Source: Arthrobacter pullicola
Lineage (GTDB): Bacteria; Actinomycetota; Actinomycetes; Actinomycetales; Micrococcaceae
NCBI RefSeq assembly: GCF_014836875.1
Contig: NZ_JACSQC010000003.1
Span: forward strand, 232,619-296,618
DNA length: 64,000 nucleotides
Direction: 5' to 3'
This document shows, piece by piece, positions 12,419 to 20,007 of the stretch (its first letter is position 1; each line of letters opens with the position of its first letter). Position numbers and translations under genes: made by a program. Under the pieces are notes generated by a model, which was not told the origin of the DNA, did no database searches, and saw only the letters and a program-made list of their open reading frames with translations.

Positions 12419-12470
12419 GGGGCTTTATTGAAATGCCGGCGCTCCGTTGCCGCCGGACAGGGATCAGGTG

Positions 12471-13079
12471 TTAGGAGATTTTGTCGCCGCGGCGTACCTG
12501 CGGCTTCGGCAGGCGGAAGCGGCGCAGCTGCAGTGCCCGGGAGACGCCATACCAGACATCGCCCTGGTTCGGGGAACCGAATTTCTCCGTGAGCCGGCGC
12601 CGCAGGACGAACCGGATCCGGATGCTGTCAGCAATGACGAGGAGAATCAGGACCCAGAAAGCCATCAGGATAAAGCTCTGAACTGCGAGGTTCTGGATGA
12701 AGCTGGCCACCACGAAGACGGCGGCGGCGATCATCACGAACTCGCCAACATTCCAGCGGGCATCCACGACGTCGCGGACGAACCTGCGGTTCGGCCCCTT
12801 GTCACGCAGCGGCAGGTAGCGCTCGTCACCGGTGTCGAGAGCCGCGCGGGTCTTCAGGCGCTCTTCGCGCATGGCAGCACGGTTCGAATCGCGTGCCGCC
12901 TTGCGGTCATTGGGCACCAGCGGGCGCTGCCGGGCTGCCACCTGGTCCTTGCGGCGCGGTGTGGGAGCTCCCTTGCCAGCAGACGGGGAAGCAGCTCTCC
13001 GCGCCTCTTCCGCTTGGGCCGAGGCTGCCAGGTCCACAGTTTCCTGCGCGGTGGGCGCTTCTTTCTTTCGTCCGAACAC
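12471..13079 (-). CDS. DUF3043 membrane protein
   Basis: Actinobacterial protein of 202 aa. A long charged, Ala/Arg-rich cytosolic N-terminus (1-110) contains the family stretch YLPLRDKGPNRRFVRDVVDARWNVGEF. Two transmembrane helices follow (about 115-133 and 138-157), then a basic C-terminal tail with RRRLTEKFGS. Function unknown. The start is GTG 13079, with TATCCT (13086-13091) 6 bases upstream, so the transcript is predicted to be leaderless. It is divergent from the M20 peptidase gene, with a perfect 17-bp inverted repeat between the two. Confidence 0.85.
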   Translation of the reverse strand: MFGRKKEAPTAQETVDLAASAQAEEARRAASPSAGKGAPTPRRKDQVAARQRPLVPNDRKAARDSNRAAMREERLKTRAALDTGDERYLPLRDKGPNRRFVRDVVDARWNVGEFVMIAAAVFVVASFIQNLAVQSFILMAFWVLILLVIADSIRIRFVLRRRLTEKFGSPNQGDVWYGVSRALQLRRFRLPKPQVRRGDKIS

Positions 13080-13091
13080 TCATCAAGGATA
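13080..13091 (-). promoter_or_regulatory. -10 element of a predicted leaderless promoter (DUF3043)
   Basis: TATCCT on the minus strand (13086-13091), 6 bases before GTG 13079. The upstream inverted repeat would cover the -35 region. Confidence 0.5.
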
Positions 13092-13095
13092 CCCT

Positions 13096-13135
13096 GAACC
13101 GCGCCGCGTGCGGGTGTGCGCACGCGGCGCGGTTC
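13096..13135. repeat. Perfect 17-bp inverted repeat in a divergent intergenic region
   Basis: GAACCGCGCCGCGTGCG (13096-13112) and its exact reverse complement (13119-13135) flank the 6-base loop GGTGTG. It lies next to the -10 of the DUF3043 promoter and 79 bases before the M20 gene. No gene ends here, so a terminator role is unlikely; a protein-binding or extrusion site is possible. Confidence 0.75.
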
Positions 13136-13200
13136 ACGCCTGGAACGGGAGCTGCCCGCCCCTGATCAGCCCGGACATGGGGGAGCAGCAGGCTCGGTTG

Positions 13201-13213
13201 TAGGGTTTGCCCT
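13201..13213 (+). promoter_or_regulatory. -10 element of a predicted leaderless promoter (M20 peptidase)
   Basis: TAGGGT (13201-13206) lies 7 bases before ATG 13214. Confidence 0.5.
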
Positions 13214-14620
13214 ATGACTTCTACACCCGAATCCTCCAGCGCCCTGCCGGACGAAGCGGCGCTGCGCGCCAGCGTAGCGGCAGCCTTCCCCCGCACCCTG
13301 GAAGACCTGACCAGCCTTGTGGCCATCCCCGGCATCGCCTGGGATTCCTTCGATCCGGTGCACCTGGACCATTCCGCTGAGGCCGTGGCGGAACTGCTCC
13401 GCGGCGCCGGACTCCGCGACGTGCAGATCCTTCGGGGGGAGCAGGACGGAAAGCCCGGCGGCCCCGCCGTCGTTGCCCGCCGCCCTGCCCAGGAGGGCAA
13501 GCCGACGGTCCTGCTCTACGCGCACCATGACGTACAGCCGCCCGGCGACCCGGAGCTGTGGGAGACCGAGCCGTTCACCGCAACGGAACGCAACGGCCGG
13601 CTGTACGGACGCGGCGCCGCGGACGACAAAGCCGGGATCCTGGTGCACGTGGGCGCGCTCCGTGCCCTCGACGATGTCCTTGGCGCTGATTCAGGCGTGG
13701 GGATCACCTTCTTCATCGAGGGGGAGGAGGAAGCGGGGTCGCCCACCTTCCGGAACTTCCTCGAAACACACCGGGACCTGCTGCAGGCGGATGTGATCGT
13801 CGTCGCGGATTCAGGGAACTGGAAGGTCGGCACCCCTGCCCTGACCACCAGCCTGCGCGGACTGGTGGACGGTACATTCGAAGTGCGTGTCCTTGGCCAC
13901 GCGGTCCACTCCGGCATGTTTGGGGGGCCGGTGCTGGATGCTCCGACCCTGCTGGCCAGGCTGATCAGCACCTTCCATGATGACCAGGGCAACCTGGCAA
14001 TCGACGGCCTCACCGGTTTCGATGACTCCGGGGTGGACTACCCGGAGCGGGATTTCCGTGAAGACTCCTCGGTCCTGGACTCGGTGCGGCTGGCGGGCAG
14101 CGGCACCATCGCCTCGCGCCTGTGGACCAAGCCTGCCCTTTCGATCATCGGTATCGATGTGCCGTCCGTGGCGATGGCCTCCAACACGATCCAGCCGGCC
14201 GCGAAGGCGAAGTTCAGCGTCCGGCTGGCTCCGGGACAGGACCCGGCGGCAGCCATGGATGCCATGGCCAGGCATCTCGAGGCGCACCGGCCGTTTGGGG
14301 CCGAAGTGATCTTCACGCCGGGGGAGAGCGGCAACGCTTTCGCCACTGACACCTCTGCCCCTGCTGCGCAGACCGCGCTCTGGGCGCTGGAAACAGCGTG
14401 GGGCACTGCCCCCGTGGAAATGGGCGTCGGAGGGTCCATCCCGTTCATCGCTGACCTTGTTGAGGTCTTTCCGGCAGCGCAGATCCTGATAACCGGGGTT
14501 GAAGATCCGGACTCCCGCGCGCACTCGGCCAATGAATCCCTGAACCTCGCGGACTTCGAGAACGCCATCCTCGCGGAGGCGCTCCTCTTGGCGCGCCTGG
14601 GAATACAGGAAACCCCCTAG
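13214..14620 (+). CDS. M20/M25/M40 family metallo-dipeptidase
   Basis: Zinc dipeptidase-like protein of 468 aa, cytosolic (no signal peptide). Metal ligands and catalytic residues are visible: LLYAHHDVQP near residues 98-107 (first His and the Asp-x-Gln pattern), RGAADDKAG near 136 (bridging Asp), EGEEEAGSP near 171 (general base Glu), and the late His in SRAHSANES near 439. The lid/dimerisation domain includes the LRGLVDGTFEVRVLGHAVHSGMFGG stretch. It probably cleaves dipeptides or N-acylated amino acids; exact substrate unknown. It has its own predicted leaderless promoter. Confidence 0.9.
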   Translation: MTSTPESSSALPDEAALRASVAAAFPRTLEDLTSLVAIPGIAWDSFDPVHLDHSAEAVAELLRGAGLRDVQILRGEQDGKPGGPAVVARRPAQEGKPTVLLYAHHDVQPPGDPELWETEPFTATERNGRLYGRGAADDKAGILVHVGALRALDDVLGADSGVGITFFIEGEEEAGSPTFRNFLETHRDLLQADVIVVADSGNWKVGTPALTTSLRGLVDGTFEVRVLGHAVHSGMFGGPVLDAPTLLARLISTFHDDQGNLAIDGLTGFDDSGVDYPERDFREDSSVLDSVRLAGSGTIASRLWTKPALSIIGIDVPSVAMASNTIQPAAKAKFSVRLAPGQDPAAAMDAMARHLEAHRPFGAEVIFTPGESGNAFATDTSAPAAQTALWALETAWGTAPVEMGVGGSIPFIADLVEVFPAAQILITGVEDPDSRAHSANESLNLADFENAILAEALLLARLGIQETP

Positions 14621-14765
14621 ACGGTTACGGGACCGGGGGTACCCCGACGTACCATGGAGTGAACTGGCTCCCGGTCCCGCAGTTTCAAGAATGACGGCCC
14701 ACGAATGATCGACATTCGGACGTTACTGCCGGCAGGCCGGGTGCCCGGACGGAAAGAGAGAAGCA

Positions 14766-15158
14766 ATGAGTACTTCCACGAGTGAGAATGCCGCCGGCCT
14801 GAGCGGGACGGAAGCGGAAGCAGAACTGCCGATCCATGACGTAGCGCTGTCCGACGTGGCAGCCGGCAAAGTTCGTTCCCTCCTGGAGCAGGAGGGCCGC
14901 ACTGACCTTCGCCTGCGTGTGGCCGTACAGCCGGGCGGCTGCTCGGGCCTGATCTACCAGCTCTACTTCGATGAGCGGGTGCTGGACGGGGATGCAGTAC
15001 GCGATTTCGACGGTGTCGAAGTCATTGTCGACAAGATGAGCGTGCCGTACCTGTCCGGGGCCTCCATTGATTTCGAGGACACCATTTCCAAGCAGGGCTT
15101 CACCATCGACAATCCCAACGCCGGTGGCTCCTGTGCCTGTGGAGACTCCTTCCACTAG
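14766..15158 (+). CDS. erpA: A-type iron-sulfur carrier (HesB/IscA/ErpA family)
   Basis: Small protein of 130 aa that delivers Fe-S clusters to apo-proteins. The three conserved cysteines are present: one in VAVQPGGCSGLIYQLYF and two in the C-terminal CACGDSFH. A 25-residue polar N-terminal extension precedes the fold. GGAAAGAGAGAAG lies just before ATG 14766. It precedes the cytochrome oxidase genes on the same strand, which suggests supply of clusters to respiratory or biosynthetic enzymes; the specific name ErpA rather than a generic HesB protein is by similarity only. Confidence 0.88.
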   Translation: MSTSTSENAAGLSGTEAEAELPIHDVALSDVAAGKVRSLLEQEGRTDLRLRVAVQPGGCSGLIYQLYFDERVLDGDAVRDFDGVEVIVDKMSVPYLSGASIDFEDTISKQGFTIDNPNAGGSCACGDSFH

Positions 15159-15341
15159 GCCCAGCACGGTCCCCGGACCGTAATAGAGGGTATTCTGCCC
15201 GGCACGCGGTGCCGTCTGTCACTGGACAGCACCGCGTCCGGGGTAAGCTCTACACGTAGTAGTAAAACTGATCGTGCGCAGCTGGGGGTTTTTTTATGTC
15301 CGCTGTGCCGCACTTGCACGTAACAAGAGGAAGGGCCGTCT

Positions 15342-16187
15342 GTGAGTTCGCAGGACCGAACCAGCAGCCGACGCGCCAGGATCTTAAAGATCTCAGCCGT
15401 AACGTCGGCCGGCGCGTTGTTTTTATCGGGATGTTCGTCGGATGTCCAAAGGGGCTGGTTGCCCACGGAACACGACACGACCAACCACACCGGCCGCATC
15501 ATGGACCTCTGGGTCAATTCATGGATCGCAGCTCTGGCCGTTGGTATCCTCACCTGGGGCCTGCTCCTCTGGTGCATCATCGCTTACCGGCGCCGCAAGG
15601 GTGAGACGGGCTACCCCCGCCAGCTGAGCTACAACCTCCCGCTGGAAATCTTCTACACGGCCATCCCGCTGTTCATGGTCCTGGTGCTGTTCTTCTTCAC
15701 CGACCAGGACATCCGGGCACTTGAGGCCCGCGATGACAACCCGGACGTCGTCGTCGATGTCCGCGGTAAGCAGTGGTCTTGGGACTTCAACTATGTCAAC
15801 GAAGACAAGTACTACAGCGGAGTCCAGGTCAACCTCGACGGCCAGGAGAAGGCCGAATCAGAGATGCCGACCCTGTACCTGCCGGTGAACAAGTCGGTTG
15901 AACTGCAGCTGAACGCCCGCGACGTCATCCACTCCTTCTGGGTCCCCGCGTTCCTGCAGAAGAAGGACATGATCCCGGGCCGCACCAACTACATCACTCT
16001 TACCCCGCAGCAGGAAGGCACCTTCGAAGGAAAGTGCGCTGAGCTCTGCGGCGAGTACCACTCCGAGATGCTCTTCAACGTGAAGGTTGTTTCCGAGGCC
16101 GAGTACGAGGCCTACCTGGCCACCCTCAATGATGGCCAGCTGGGTGCGGAGTACGACCGCAACACCAACCTGAATCCGACGAAGTAA
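15342..16187 (+). CDS. ctaC: Cytochrome c oxidase subunit II
   Basis: Subunit II of the aa3 oxidase, 281 aa. The signal peptide ends in a lipobox (LSGC, residues 27-30), so it is probably a lipoprotein. Two transmembrane helices (about 60-80 and 100-122) anchor the cupredoxin domain. The CuA ligands are present: His in DVIHSFWVP, and the cluster CAELCGEYHSEM near residue 225. The start is GTG 15342, after AGAGGAAGGG. It begins the ctaC-ctaD-ctaF set, all on the plus strand and tightly spaced. The 183-base gap before it holds a small hairpin (CGGTCC/GGACCG near 15168) after erpA. Confidence 0.95.
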   Translation: MSSQDRTSSRRARILKISAVTSAGALFLSGCSSDVQRGWLPTEHDTTNHTGRIMDLWVNSWIAALAVGILTWGLLLWCIIAYRRRKGETGYPRQLSYNLPLEIFYTAIPLFMVLVLFFFTDQDIRALEARDDNPDVVVDVRGKQWSWDFNYVNEDKYYSGVQVNLDGQEKAESEMPTLYLPVNKSVELQLNARDVIHSFWVPAFLQKKDMIPGRTNYITLTPQQEGTFEGKCAELCGEYHSEMLFNVKVVSEAEYEAYLATLNDGQLGAEYDRNTNLNPTK

Positions 16188-16205
16188 GGAGGTAGGAGGA
16201 AAGCA

Positions 16206-17933
16206 ATGACTACCCTGGAATACACTTCGGAGGAATCACGCACGCAGGTCACCCCGCGCGTTGTGCCGGTCTCCAAGGGACGCATCGTCGTCAACTGGAT
16301 CACCTCCACTGACCACAAGACCATCGGGTACATGTACCTGATCGCCTCATTCATTTTCTTCTGCCTCGGCGGCGTGATGGCCCTGGTCATCCGTGCCGAG
16401 CTGTTTGAACCCGGTATGCAGATCCTGCAGACCAAGGAGCAGTACAACCAGCTGTTCACCATGCACGGCACGGTGATGCTGCTGATGTTCGCCACCCCGC
16501 TGTTCGCCGGGTTCGCCAACGTCATCATGCCGTTGCAGATCGGTGCACCCGACGTCGCGTTCCCGCGGCTCAATGCCCTTGCCTTCTGGTTCTTCCTCTT
16601 TGGCAGCGTCATCGCAGTCTCCGGCTTCATCACCCCGCAGGGCGCAGCGTCCTTCGGCTGGTTTGCCTACGCACCGTTGTCGAATACAACGTTCTCGCCA
16701 GGTGTGGGCGGTGACCTCTGGGTCTTCGGCCTCGCGCTCTCCGGCTTCGGCACCATCCTGGGCGGCGTCAACTTCATCACCACGATCATCTGCATGCGTG
16801 CCCCGGGCATGACCATGTGGCGGATGCCGATCTTCACCTGGAACACCCTGGTCACGGCCATCCTGATCCTGATGGCCTTCCCGCCGCTGGCGGCCGCACT
16901 GTTCGCCCTCGGCGCTGACCGCCGTTTCGGTGCTCATATATTTGATCCGGAGAACGGCGGTGCCATCCTCTGGCAGCACCTGTTCTGGTTCTTCGGGCAC
17001 CCTGAGGTGTACATCATCGCGCTGCCGTTCTTCGGTATCGTTTCGGAGATCTTCCCGGTCTTCAGCCGCAAGCCGATCTTCGGCTACAAGGGCCTGGTAT
17101 ACGCCACCATTGCCATCGCAGCTCTGTCCGTGACCGTGTGGGCACACCACATGTACGTCACCGGCGGCGTCCTGCTTCCGTTCTTCGCCTTCATGACGAT
17201 GCTGATTGCGGTACCAACAGGTGTGAAGTTCTTCAACTGGATCGGCACGATGTGGCGGGGATCGATTACGTTCGAGACTCCCATGCTCTGGAGCATCGGC
17301 TTCCTGATCACCTTCCTGTTCGGTGGACTGACCGGCATCATCCTCTCCTCCCCGCCGCTGGACTTCCACGTCTCGGATACGTACTTCGTGGTCGCCCACT
17401 TCCACTACGTTGTCTTCGGAACCGTCGTCTTCGCGATGTTCGCCGGCTTCTACTTCTGGTGGCCGAAGTGGACCGGCAAGATGCTCAACGAACGCCTCGG
17501 CAAGATCCACTTCTGGCTGCTGTTCCTGGGCTTCCACGGCACGTTCATGATCCAGCACTGGCTGGGTGTCATCGGCATGCCGCGCCGTTACGCGGACTAC
17601 CTGGTGGAAGACAACTTCACCGCTATGAACCAGTTCTCCACCATCGCCTCCTTCGTCCTGGGTGCCTCGCTGATTCCGTTCTTCTGGAACGTGTACATCA
17701 CCTGGCGCCATGGCAAGAAGGTCGAAGTTGATGATCCCTGGGGCTTCGGCGCCTCGCTCGAGTGGGCTACGTCCTGCCCGCCGCCGCGTCACAACTTCAC
17801 GTCACTGCCGCGTATCCGTTCGGAGCGTCCGGCACTGGACCTGCACCACCCGGAACTTCAGCAGACCGTGACGAACGAGTCCGCGCCGGGCAAGGTCTAC
17901 GGTTCCGCTGACCGCCAGGAGGCCGCAAAGTGA
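16206..17933 (+). CDS. ctaD: Cytochrome c oxidase subunit I
   Basis: Catalytic subunit I of the aa3-type haem-copper oxidase, 575 aa, with 12 predicted transmembrane helices. Haem a ligand His is in [10 protein letters not shown], the CuB/Tyr cross-link motif is [10 protein letters not shown], the two CuB histidines are in VWAHHMY, and the haem a/a3 ligands are in [26 protein letters not shown] precedes ATG 16206, an unusually strong double ribosome site. The next gene starts inside its stop codon. It works with QcrCAB encoded about 2 kb downstream in the bc1-aa3 supercomplex typical of actinobacteria. Confidence 0.97.
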   Translation: MTTLEYTSEESRTQVTPRVVPVSKGRIVVNWITSTDHKTIGYMYLIASFIFFCLGGVMALVIRAELFEPGMQILQTKEQYNQLFTMHGTVMLLMFATPLFAGFANVIMPLQIGAPDVAFPRLNALAFWFFLFGSVIAVSGFITPQGAASFGWFAYAPLSNTTFSPGVGGDLWVFGLALSGFGTILGGVNFITTIICMRAPGMTMWRMPIFTWNTLVTAILILMAFPPLAAALFALGADRRFGAHIFDPENGGAILWQHLFWFFGHPEVYIIALPFFGIVSEIFPVFSRKPIFGYKGLVYATIAIAALSVTVWAHHMYVTGGVLLPFFAFMTMLIAVPTGVKFFNWIGTMWRGSITFETPMLWSIGFLITFLFGGLTGIILSSPPLDFHVSDTYFVVAHFHYVVFGTVVFAMFAGFYFWWPKWTGKMLNERLGKIHFWLLFLGFHGTFMIQHWLGVIGMPRRYADYLVEDNFTAMNQFSTIASFVLGASLIPFFWNVYITWRHGKKVEVDDPWGFGASLEWATSCPPPRHNFTSLPRIRSERPALDLHHPELQQTVTNESAPGKVYGSADRQEAAK

Positions 17934-18331
17934 AAATCGAGTCCAAGCTCTTCCTGCTGATGGCTCCGTTCTTCCTCCTGGTAGGCGTCGTGTACGGCTA
18001 CCTCGTGGAGTGGATGGAACCGGTTGGTTTCCTGGCGCTCTTCCTGACGGCCGGCATGTCCCTGATGGTGGGCTACTACCTGGCCTTCACCGCACGCCGG
18101 ATCGGCATGCGGCCGGAGGACCGGCTGGATGCGGAAATCCACGAAGGCTCCGGCGAGCAGGGCTTCTTCAGCCCGTGGAGCTGGTGGCCCCTGGTCCTGG
18201 CTACCGCCTGCGCAGCCGGTTTCCTCGGCCTGGCAGTCGGCTGGTGGGTCTTCTACATCGGTGCAGGCCTTGCCGTCATTGCCCTCATCGGCTGGGTTTT
18301 CGAGTACAGCCGCGGGAGCCACGCCCACTAG
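17930..18331 (+). CDS. ctaF: Cytochrome c oxidase subunit IV (actinobacterial CtaF)
   Basis: Small membrane subunit of 133 aa found only with actinobacterial aa3 oxidases. Four transmembrane helices are predicted: a pair in the first 60 residues ([22 protein letters not shown], then [20 protein letters not shown]) and a pair near residues 85-125. The start is GTG 17930, overlapping the ctaD stop by 4 bases. A strong terminator follows 30 bases after the stop, closing the ctaCDF operon. Confidence 0.93.
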   Translation: MKIESKLFLLMAPFFLLVGVVYGYLVEWMEPVGFLALFLTAGMSLMVGYYLAFTARRIGMRPEDRLDAEIHEGSGEQGFFSPWSWWPLVLATACAAGFLGLAVGWWVFYIGAGLAVIALIGWVFEYSRGSHAH

Positions 18332-18361
18332 GGCGTCTGCCGCTGGTTAGCTTCAGCTAAG

Positions 18362-18393
18362 GGGAGGATCCGCACTGCGGATCCTCCCTTTTT
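18362..18393 (+). terminator. Intrinsic terminator of the ctaCDF operon
   Basis: A 12-bp stem, GGGAGGATCCGC (18362-18373) with GCGGATCCTCCC (18377-18388), with a 3-base loop, followed by five T residues. Confidence 0.9.
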
Positions 18394-18453
18394 GCTTCGC
18401 CGGCCGCGTTTTGACCGGGGCACCGGATGCGCTGAGGGGTTCCTGCCTGGCGG

Positions 18454-18466
18454 TATCCTAAAGACA
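18454..18466 (+). promoter_or_regulatory. Promoter -10 upstream of the GntR gene
   Basis: TATCCT (18454-18459) lies 7 bases before a GTG at 18467 and 77 bases before the GntR start. A transcript starting at 18467 could begin with a short open frame that overlaps the regulator start in another frame. Confidence 0.45.
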
Positions 18467-18536
18467 GTGCCGCATTATCCTCTACAGGGGGTTCCCTCCG
18501 AATGTTTGCCGTGTCCGCCCCTGCCCAGGTCCTCTT

Positions 18537-19334
18537 GTGATTGCGAGGGCCCTGCGGGACTTTCCCGAATCCATTGACGCCGCCTCCGGCGTCCCAAAAC
18601 ACCGACAGCTGGAGAGCATTCTCCGCCGCTTCGTGGACCAGCATGCACCGGCAGGGGCAGCCCTGCCGTCGGAAAGGGAACTTTCCAGCCACTTCGGTGT
18701 GGCCCGGATGACCATCCGCCAGGCCATCGATGCACTCGTTGCAGACGAGGTCCTGGAACGCGTTGTGGGCGTGGGCACGTTCGTGGCACGGCCAAAGCTC
18801 GACCTGCAGATCAAACTGACGTCCTACAGCGAGGAAATGCACCGCCGCGGTATGGTTCCTGACGCGCGCGTACTGACCTTTGAACAAGTCCCAGCCTCGC
18901 ATCTGGTGGCACGGGAGCTGCAGATCGACCCGGGACAGCCCGTGGTGCGTTTCCGCCGCCAGCTGCTCGCCGACGGCGAGCCCATGAGCGTCGACGAAAA
19001 TTTCATCCCTGCGTGGCAGGTGCCGGGCATGCTCGACGAAGAGCCGCCCACCTCGCTCTACCGGGTACTCAGCGAGCGGTACGGGATGGTCATTGAATGG
19101 GGTGAGGACACCATTGAAGCAACCGCCGCCTCAGCCTCCATTGCCCGCCTGCTCAACGTTGAGCTTGGCGCCCCGCTGCTGAAGATCCAGCGCCATGCGT
19201 ACGTATCACGCTCCATGGTGGACTATTCCGTTTCCTATTACCGTGCCGACCGGTACAAGCTCTGGGTGCCTCTCCAGCGCCCCGGCATCCGGACACCGCG
19301 CAGTTACCACCCCGGACGCCACCAGGCGACCTGA
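18537..19334 (+). CDS. GntR/HutC family transcriptional regulator
   Basis: Regulator of 265 aa. An N-terminal winged helix-turn-helix (about 22-85: PSERELSSHFGVARMTIRQAIDALVADEVLERVVGVGTFV) is followed by a UTRA ligand-binding domain (about 100-245) with the family signature VVRFRRQLLADGEPMSVDENFIP and a C-terminal MVDYSVSYYRADRYKLWV. UTRA regulators sense small metabolites such as sugar phosphates or amino-acid derivatives. No ROK or sugar gene is next to it, so the target is not evident. The GTG start has no clear ribosome site. The orphan gene downstream follows after 22 bases. Confidence 0.9.
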   Translation: MIARALRDFPESIDAASGVPKHRQLESILRRFVDQHAPAGAALPSERELSSHFGVARMTIRQAIDALVADEVLERVVGVGTFVARPKLDLQIKLTSYSEEMHRRGMVPDARVLTFEQVPASHLVARELQIDPGQPVVRFRRQLLADGEPMSVDENFIPAWQVPGMLDEEPPTSLYRVLSERYGMVIEWGEDTIEATAASASIARLLNVELGAPLLKIQRHAYVSRSMVDYSVSYYRADRYKLWVPLQRPGIRTPRSYHPGRHQAT

Positions 19335-19356
19335 CAAAGAATGGAGGGATCGCCGA

Positions 19357-19914
19357 ATGGAGATCCTGAGGATGTACAAGCAGGACCCGCCCCGCGGGAT
19401 GTTGTTCAAGGAAGCCGTCTACGAGCCCGAGGACGGATCGTTCATGACGACGAAGGGGAGGGTGGGGCACGAAGGCACAGTAGCTGTCCGCGAAGACGTT
19501 GACGCCGATGCCGCCGCGGCCCTGCTGGCGAAATTTGGCGAAGCGGCGGCAGCCGAGGGCTATGCCGAGATCCCGGAAGAGGAACAGCACTGGGTGATCG
19601 CCCAGTACCGGCTGAAGTCCCGTGAGGGCACCGAACGGGACCGGTACCTCGAACATAAGGCGGCGACCGCCATCGGGACTTACTTCTCCTGGCGGGGCCT
19701 CGGATCGGTGGAGGAAACCGCCTTCGGTCCCTACAAGCTGAACATCCTGTGCCTGGTTCCGGACGTCAAGCTGGCGGTGAGGGGCATCCAGGTGGTCATC
19801 CGGGAATCCCGGCTGGATTTCACGAAACTGAGCATCGGGGCTGCCCCGTACGACGGTTTGGACCACCCCGAGCGGAAGCATCCTCTGCCGTCCCGGGAGC
19901 CCTTCGAGCTTTAG
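19357..19914 (+). CDS. Conserved hypothetical protein (185 aa)
   Basis: Not recognised. The reading frame is open upstream, but ATG 19357 has GGAGGGA (19343-19349) 7 bases before it, so the start is firm. The protein is soluble, acidic to neutral, without signal peptide or membrane helix. It has an Ala/Glu-rich helical segment (about 45-70), followed by WVIAQYRLKSREGTERDRYLEHKAATAIGTY and a beta-rich second half with KLNILCLVPDVKLAVRGIQVVI. It follows the GntR gene by 22 bases and may be co-transcribed. No functional call is offered. Confidence 0.7.
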   Translation: MEILRMYKQDPPRGMLFKEAVYEPEDGSFMTTKGRVGHEGTVAVREDVDADAAAALLAKFGEAAAAEGYAEIPEEEQHWVIAQYRLKSREGTERDRYLEHKAATAIGTYFSWRGLGSVEETAFGPYKLNILCLVPDVKLAVRGIQVVIRESRLDFTKLSIGAAPYDGLDHPERKHPLPSREPFEL

Positions 19915-19957
19915 GCCTTTCACAGCTGTGCGCAGCCGCTGTGGAATCCCGGACGCA

Positions 19958-19996
19958 AAAAAGCTCCCGGCCAGCAATGCTGGCCGGGAGCTTTTT
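19958..19996. terminator. Bidirectional intrinsic terminator
   Basis: Perfect 18-bp arms (19958-19975 with 19979-19996), a 3-base loop, and A- and T-tracts on the two sides, between convergent genes (the orphan gene and qcrB). Confidence 0.92.
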
Positions 19997-20007
19997 GTGG
20001 GGAAAGG

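Noticed and set aside
12880-12900. tRNA-like GGTTCGAAT segment
   Set aside because: It lies inside the DUF3043 coding region and no cloverleaf or acceptor stem can be formed around it. No tRNA was found elsewhere either.
13096-13135. Intrinsic terminator
   Set aside because: The stem lies between two divergent genes, with no upstream transcription to stop and no U-tract.
16347-17792. 481-codon minus-strand frame opposite ctaD
   Set aside because: Antisense shadow of ctaD, with low-complexity Glu/Arg/His/Asp composition and no start signal.
19195-19356. N-terminal extension of the orphan gene at 19357
   Set aside because: The extension overlaps the end of the GntR gene and lacks a ribosome site, while ATG 19357 has an ideal one.
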